Positions 1 through 7,300 of a stretch of 23,671 bases of DNA are shown piece by piece. Both the position numbers and the translations under genes were made by a program. Location of the stretch: positions 1-23,671 of IMG/VR virus record IMGVR_UViG_3300032050_000828. The stretch is one strand, 5' to 3'. This DNA is from a virus. The notes beneath the pieces were generated by a model. The model saw only the letters and a program-made list of their open reading frames with translations. It was not told the DNA's origin and made no database searches. The first letter of the stretch is position 1. The number at the start of each line of letters is the position of its first letter.

Positions 1-1292
1 TCATAATAACCAGATTCATTTGCTGGTAAATTATATGCTGTACCATCATCCCCTTCATAATACCACTCATTAAATTTATTATCAAATTTTATTTTTCTAT
101 TTTGACCACTTAAATCTTGATATACATAATTTGGATCATTATAGTTAATTCCATCTGCAGCTTTAGGTAAAGATCCACCATTCACATATTTTGCAAAATC
201 ATTTACACTACCAAATTTACCTTTCTTCTTTTTCTTAGGATTGTGATCCATACCACCTTCTTTTAAAATTTGATATAACTCATCAATATTAGATTGACCA
301 CCCATCTCAAACATAAAGTTAGGTGTAGTTTCACCTGCTCTATCATATGGTAAATATGTTTGAGCTTGAGGAAATGCTTCTCCACCTGCTTTCATTGCAC
401 CCAATGCACCTTGCATTTGCACTTGCAAATTTGCAGGTAATTGATTTATAGGAATTTGCCCATTCATAGCTTGTTGCATAAGCATACCTTCTTTATCAGA
501 TTTACCATACAAATCTGAATACATTGGATTATTTATTGGATTACCCATTCCCATCATAGAATCACCCATGTTTCCAAAACCACCAAGGAAATTGCCTAAA
601 TTACCTAGACCAGCTTTAGGCAAAGATTGCCCACCTGCTTCATATAAGTCATCCATCATATAAGCAGTACCACCATTAGCTTTATAATACCAATTAAGAT
701 TTTGAGCTTGTGGTGATGGATTATAATTGTCAAAACAATCAATGCAAGGTTGGCCACCCATCTCGGCCATCCCCATTTGCTCTTGATCTTGTTGCATCAT
801 ATCTTGTTCATCTTCTTGAGATACTTGTTCTTCTTGAGATGCTTGTAATTCTTTAGCAACAGCTGTCACTAATCCTTGGGCCTGTTCAACTGACATTCCC
901 ATTTTTACAAGTTCTTGCATAATTTGTTTGGGATCAGCACCTTGCTGAAGCCCTTGAGCAACCATACTGATTATTTTTTGTTGTTGATCAGAAGATGCTC
1001 CACCTTCTTGAGCGTATTGCATTGTATTCATTTTATCTGAGTTTGAATAATTAAATGTACCTAATGAGTTAGCAGGTATTTCAACTGCCATGTTTCCTGG
1101 AACCACTACATTCTCTTGACCAGGTTGAGCAAATATAACATCTCCTGTTGGACTTAGTATGTAAGTGTGATCTATTTGATTCTTAAAAGTAAGAGGAGTA
1201 TATCCATCTCTGCCTTTAATGATTGCACCATTTGTAGGATCTACATCTAGTCCTTGCTGGTCTGTTCTAAAGTGTATTGGTTTTCTATCCAT
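1..1292 (-). CDS. Virion-associated protein with repeated GGSLPKA headers (3' end cut by window edge)
   Basis: The frame is open from an ATG at 1292 to the window edge, giving 430 residues (start MDRKPIHFRT) with no stop, so the C-terminus is missing. Only 8 bases separate it from the stop of the upstream polyprotein gene. Residues 1-95 look like a small beta-rich domain. Residues 96-180 are rich in Gln, Glu and Met and probably helical, followed by a CxxC at 183-186 (CIDC). Residues 230-310 are rich in Gly, Met and Asn. The protein carries the header seen in its neighbour: GGQSLPKAGLG at 220-230, GGEAFPQAQ at 303-311 and GGSLPKAADG at 372-381. A lysine run lies at 353-357. I recognise no enzyme domain in the visible part. 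Position and shared header suggest a packaged cargo or internal virion protein; this is inference. Confidence 0.75.
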   Translation of the reverse strand, partial: MDRKPIHFRTDQQGLDVDPTNGAIIKGRDGYTPLTFKNQIDHTYILSPTGDVIFAQPGQENVVVPGNMAVEIPANSLGTFNYSNSDKMNTMQYAQEGGASSDQQQKIISMVAQGLQQGADPKQIMQELVKMGMSVEQAQGLVTAVAKELQASQEEQVSQEDEQDMMQQDQEQMGMAEMGGQPCIDCFDNYNPSPQAQNLNWYYKANGGTAYMMDDLYEAGGQSLPKAGLGNLGNFLGGFGNMGDSMMGMGNPINNPMYSDLYGKSDKEGMLMQQAMNGQIPINQLPANLQVQMQGALGAMKAGGEAFPQAQTYLPYDRAGETTPNFMFEMGGQSNIDELYQILKEGGMDHNPKKKKKGKFGSVNDFAKYVNGGSLPKAADGINYNDPNYVYQDLSGQNRKIKFDNKFNEWYYEGDDGTAYNLPANESGYY

Positions 1293-1300
1293 TTTATTTA

Positions 1301-4300
1301 TTATTTATAGCCTCTTGCTTTTAAGGCATTTATTATTGTATTATACATTTGATCATCTATATCTGCTTTTGCATCCACTTTAGTTTTTTTATCGTTTGGA
1401 TCATTAATTATTAGCTTACCATCTTTGTCTTTTTTACCTTCATAATATTTCATATAACCATCTCTAATTTCTTTATGAGTTATAATATCTTTTAGCTTTA
1501 AGTTATATGTATCTAATAGTTCACTAATAGCTTCTACAGTAGATTCTAATTGATTAGGTGTAAGAGGTGGTGCATAACCACCACTATCATTTCCTGGATT
1601 TTGAAGTTCTATACCATATGAAAAATCATTTACATTATCTCTATTTTCATATCTAGAGTGACCTGCGTGAGCTGTTACTTGTTCTGGTGAAGCATAAACT
1701 CTTCTTGTACCATTTGCTAATACTGCAAGATGTGCATCATTTTCACCAGGTCTCATAAATTGATTATGTAAATCTATATCAGATTGTGTCCAATCACCTT
1801 TTGCATCAGGTTTAAATGCAGTCCAATGTAATACAATTTTTTTCATTTCATTTTTTAAAGCATGTCCTTTTTTATAACTTTCATCTTTTTCAGTTCTAAT
1901 ATTAGGACTTTGATAGTATTCTACTTTGTGTCTGCTAGGGGTTGTGCCTGTACCTGCAATATACAATACATTACCTGCTACACCACCTGAATTTAATGCA
2001 TCATATTCTTTTAGTCTATCAGAGGTAAAAGTTTTATCTTTAAATGAAAGTCCTTTTGAATAAGTTCCATTATCTGTTGCATAAACAGTAACATATTTTG
2101 AATTACCTTTTATCTTCTTAAATTCATTTTTAATATGTTTAAGACTACCCATTACAAAGTATGTCTTTTTAGTATCAGGGTTTTGCATAATAAATTTACC
2201 ACCTTCTACAGAACCAAAATAATCTTCATCACCATTAGTTCTTGTCATGATATTGATACTACCTTTTTTTTCAGTCTTCTCATCATCTGATAACATATTA
2301 GTAATAGGTATTTGATAATTATTATTACCATGATCTAAATCAGGTTTTGTTCTAGATTTACCATCTATTTCATCAAACGATACCACCTTGTTAGAAAATG
2401 TTTGTGAAATTAATACATCCTTTCTGTTTTTAAAATCTTTGAATGTACCAGCTACAAAATTTCCATTTGCATCAACTCCAAAGTATGTGCTATTATCAGA
2501 TGCTGCCTTATACTCACTTGGAGCAAGGAATGGTCTAAATGCAGTTATTATTGCACCATCTGATTGGAAAGGTGTATAGTCTCCTCTATTTCTAACTTTA
2601 AATTTCATATTAGCTAAATTTATATTACCTGCTAATAAAGTTTGACCTGTTTTGTTTGTTACATTTGGTATTTCAACTTCTTTTAATTGAACTTTATTTT
2701 TGTTAAGTTTGTTATAATATTCAATTGTTCCTAGTGGTTTAGGTGTTTGCTTTTCACTAAAATCTATTTTAACTGCATCAGGATCATCTCCACTATACAT
2801 TTTATATTTTCTAGTTAATCCATTTATTGCAAGATTTTTATAGTAGTTAGCTACGTCAGCTGCTTCATTATAAGTATTTTTAATATCTCCAACTACAGTT
2901 GCTAAATAATCTTCTGTTCCACCAACAAGAGTTGATAATTCATTTTGAATGTTTTCAGTCAATGAAGGTTTTTGTTTAACTACTTTTGAACTAGAATTAC
3001 CTTTTACATAACCATTAAAAGGATCAATGTTTATTTTAGGTGATGCAACTGATCCACTTGACCAAAGATATTGTAATGAAGGTTCTTGTTTTTTAGGAGT
3101 AGGATTATATCTTTGTTGATAGTTATATTGATTAGATTTTAACAATCCTAAAATATCTTTTTCTTCATTGCTATAACCCATCATTTGATATGTGTTATCC
3201 AAAAACCCATATAAGTTTTTCTTAGCAATATCATTATCTGAAATATCTAGCCAATTATCTTTTCCTTTATCTGTCATATAAACCTTATCACCCTGTATCA
3301 AATAATCTGCTCTAGGTGAATAATTATTGATAACCATGTTTTTATGATAGACAGGTTTAATATCAGCTAACTTTAAAGGTCGATCATACTTCATTGGTGT
3401 TTGAAGTATTTTATCATTGGGAATACCAGTTTGTGCTTTGGGTAATGATCCACCTTGAGCATATGTTTTATAACCTATTCTACCATCTACTGCTTGTGAG
3501 TTTAATTTATTATACTCATGAGCACCTATACTATGCCATTCATTTAATTGATTAGGACTTGAAAAAGCAGCAGAAGGACTATTCCAATTTTTAAACTGTT
3601 GGTTGCTTAAAGGAAAATCACCTCTTTGTTGTACATAGTATTTATCTCCTTCTTGTTTAGTTTCAAAGTATCTATTAGGTTTACCATGCACCATGCTAAA
3701 AATAGACATATCATTAGGATCTGTTCCATAAATAGATTTACCAAATCGTGCCTTAGATAATAAACCTCCTTGAGCTTTAGGTAAAAACTCACCACCTCTT
3801 TCTTTATAAGTTGATGGATCTACCATATCAAGGTTAATTCCAAAATCCTTTAAAAAGAACTCTACTGTTCCTTTATTTCTTTCACGATTTGGAGCTTTCT
3901 TAGTACCTCTAGCATATTGTTTTGCAATAATATTTCTATATTTTAATCTATCAGCATCTGACTTTGCTTGATTATAATCAACAATTGCATCAAGAAACTT
4001 AGGAAAAGCTTTTGAATATTTTTCAGTATCTTTTTGAAAAAAGTCTGGCCCTAGATTATACACATAATCTTCTATAAGTAATTGTTGATTATAAGGTAAT
4101 GTATCAAATGTTAGATTTCTATCTTTAAATCTTTTATTATATCCTTGTACAGATTGATCATAATGAGAATTAAAATCATCTTTCATTAATTTAATAGCTT
4201 GATCATCTGTAATTCCTTTTGCAAATCTTTTAGTTTTTACATCTTCAGGTGTTAACTTATGACCATAACCTATTGTAGGAAGCCCACCTTCATGAGATTT

Positions 4301-7300
4301 ATAAGGCATCCATACATTTAATTTAGAATCCCAACCCTTTTTTACACCATTCTCTTGATATTTTAACCAATCATAATAATCATTAAGCTGTCTAGTTTTT
4401 AATTTTTCTTTATCTACAGTGGATTGGTTGGTTTGAGGAGAATCTGAATCATTAACTAAATTATTCCAAAGAGACTTACCAGCAAGCTTGAGAAAATCAA
4501 TGTTTCCAAAAAGAACAGGGTTGGTCATAATAGCTGAACCAATTGTACCAAGATCACCTATAAATGAGTTTCCTCCATCTTGTTTTTTAGCAGGATAAAA
4601 CTTTTTATTAGAAGTGTTGGTAACATCTGCATCTGTTAAACGAACATACTGATCACTAGCATGTTGTCTACCATACCATGTATTTCCATAAGCTGGACTT
4701 AATGATCCATCAGGACCTCTATGATACCAATAACCTGTTGCTTTATCATAAACAGATCCTTGTTTTTGATCTTGAGATCTAGACCAATATGTTACACCAG
4801 GTGTATCTGCTGTATATGTATTTTTATAATAAAAATCTCTACCATTATTTAGCAACACTCTTCTCTCTTGTTCTGAAAGTTTATAAATATCTTTTTTATA
4901 TTTATTCCATTCATTATCTAAATTTTGTTGTAAGGTAGGTGTCCAAGCATCTGTTTTAATATCTACATTATATGAACCTCTATTTGGTAATCCTGATTGC
5001 CCTATGCTTTTTAAATATTGATCAAGCATGTATACTCTAGGATCTCTTCCTGCATTATACATAAAATCTCCAGCAGATGCTTTTTCCATTGCTGTAGGAA
5101 ATGCTCCAAGTTGAGGATAATATTTATCCATGTACCAATTTACAGCATCATCTTTACTAGCACCAACTGGTAATGCAGGATTACCAAAGTTAGATAAACC
5201 ATAACCACTAGCACTACCTCTATTATCTTCCCATGTCATTGAGTTGTATCCCATGTTCTGCACACTATCTCTTGGAGATACTTGTCCATACTTCCATTGA
5301 TATTTATCTAATGATCCACCTTCTCCAAAAAACTTATTTTGCAACATTTTAAATTCCATATCACTTAATATGGCGGCAGCATCTCTTACTTTAGCTCCTT
5401 TAGTTCCTATAATAGGAGTGATTAAATTAGGACCTACTCTTAAAGTTTTATCTTCAAACAAAACACCAGATGGAATTTGATTTATATCAAAATCAGGAAA
5501 ATATCTACTGTAATTTTTTCTGAGTCTTGATGTATTTCTTAATTGGTTTACTTGGTTATTTAAACCTATTGGCATAGGATCTGCAAAAACTTTGACATAG
5601 TAAGGATTATTACCACCATATCTTTCTCCTATCCATGTAGGGTCTTCAGCAAAATAAAGAATGTCTTTATTTGATCCTTGTAATAATTGATCATGCCCAC
5701 CACTTCTTCTACCTCTGTTAATAACATTTTCAGGAGCTGTGCTTGTTCCCATTATTTCTGCAACATCATAAGGGTTATCTGGATTTTTTCCTAAGCTCGC
5801 CATCCTCTTTCTAAATAAAGGATCATTTATAATTTCAGGACTTACATCCACAACTCTGTATAAAGGTCTTTGATTATACTGCGTTTGTAACCAACTTTCA
5901 AAACCTTCTGGAGATTCTGGCAAATATTTAATTAATCCTTCCTTTTGATAACTTTTAGCTAAGTTATAAGCACTTAATACATCTTGAGAAATTGGTGTTG
6001 ATTTTTTAAATAACTCACTAAATGATTTTGGAAATATTCCCATTTGAGGATTGACTCCAAAAGCCATCCTACCTGCATTATCAAATGCATTAACAAATCT
6101 TTTAGTACCTTTTAAACCTGTTCCAACAAAAGGAAGCACATCAGCTGCATCCCATCCAAAGTTTGCAAAATCTTTATCACCTCTAATAGGTCTATCACCC
6201 ATAAATGTATTTGAAAGATTAATTGCAGATTGAGCAGGTGCTCCTACAAACATATCATAAACCCATTTACCAGCAGGATTCACAAAAGGATTACCATATG
6301 CATTTTCTATTGCTTCATTAGTAGTATTAAGAACATTTTGAAAAGTTGCTCTAGTAGATCCTTCAGGTGCTAATTTAGTATCATCTCTAAATTCACCTTG
6401 TGCAGGATTATAATATTCATAATTACCGTAACCAGGTTTATTAGTATATATTTTAGATTCTTTTTGAGCAGCTTGTGATTTCTTAAAAGCTTTTGCTTGT
6501 TCTGCTTTTTCAATGCTACCATATGTTGCAATATCTTTAGCCACAGATTGTGCAGCTACATTTTTTGGAGCAACAGTTACAGTACTCCTTACATTAGCTG
6601 GATTAGTTTGCCCTAATGCTTGATTAATTAATTGAGCACTTACAGATCCTGTAAGTTGATGTTTAGGAAGTGAGCCTCCTTGTTTAGCATATTGAATATT
6701 ATCAAGCATTTGATTTTGATCAGGCTCATTTCTAGATATGGTATTTAACATATCTATAATTTGATCATCTGTATAAACACCTCTAAGTTGTTCTAATGCA
6801 TCATAACTACTATCAGTTAAAGGTTTATAAGAGCCAAACATATCTATAGTAGCCTTTTCTGTAAAAGGATTATAAATACCTTGATTTTTCATTTCAAACC
6901 TTAATGCATTTAATCTAGCTCTTGTTTCAGTAGGACTAGCTACATAATAATTAAATTCATCCATGCCTACCATTTTAGGATAATGACCAAACATATTAGG
7001 TTTTTGTCTTTTACGAGCAGTATTGTATGCATATTTCCCCATCAAATTTATATCTGAAATAGGAATTAACGGACCACCAAAATCACTTGCATGACTTATT
7101 TCATGAACATCAGTATCTAAAAGATTATCTTTTGAAAATGGTGTATTGGTTATTCTAGAGATAGGAGAATTTCTAATTTTAGAATCATCAGTTGGATAAT
7201 AACCCAATGCATTATAAGCATTTGATCCTTCGTATCCAATAACCTCCATATTATCTGATGTTCCATAACTATCAAGATAATTTCCACTTGTGTCATACCA

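Noticed and set aside
3425-3460. LPKAQTG as a sortase LPxTG sorting signal
   Set aside because: Spacing differs (two extra residues), there is no following membrane helix and basic tail, and the motif is internal and repeated.
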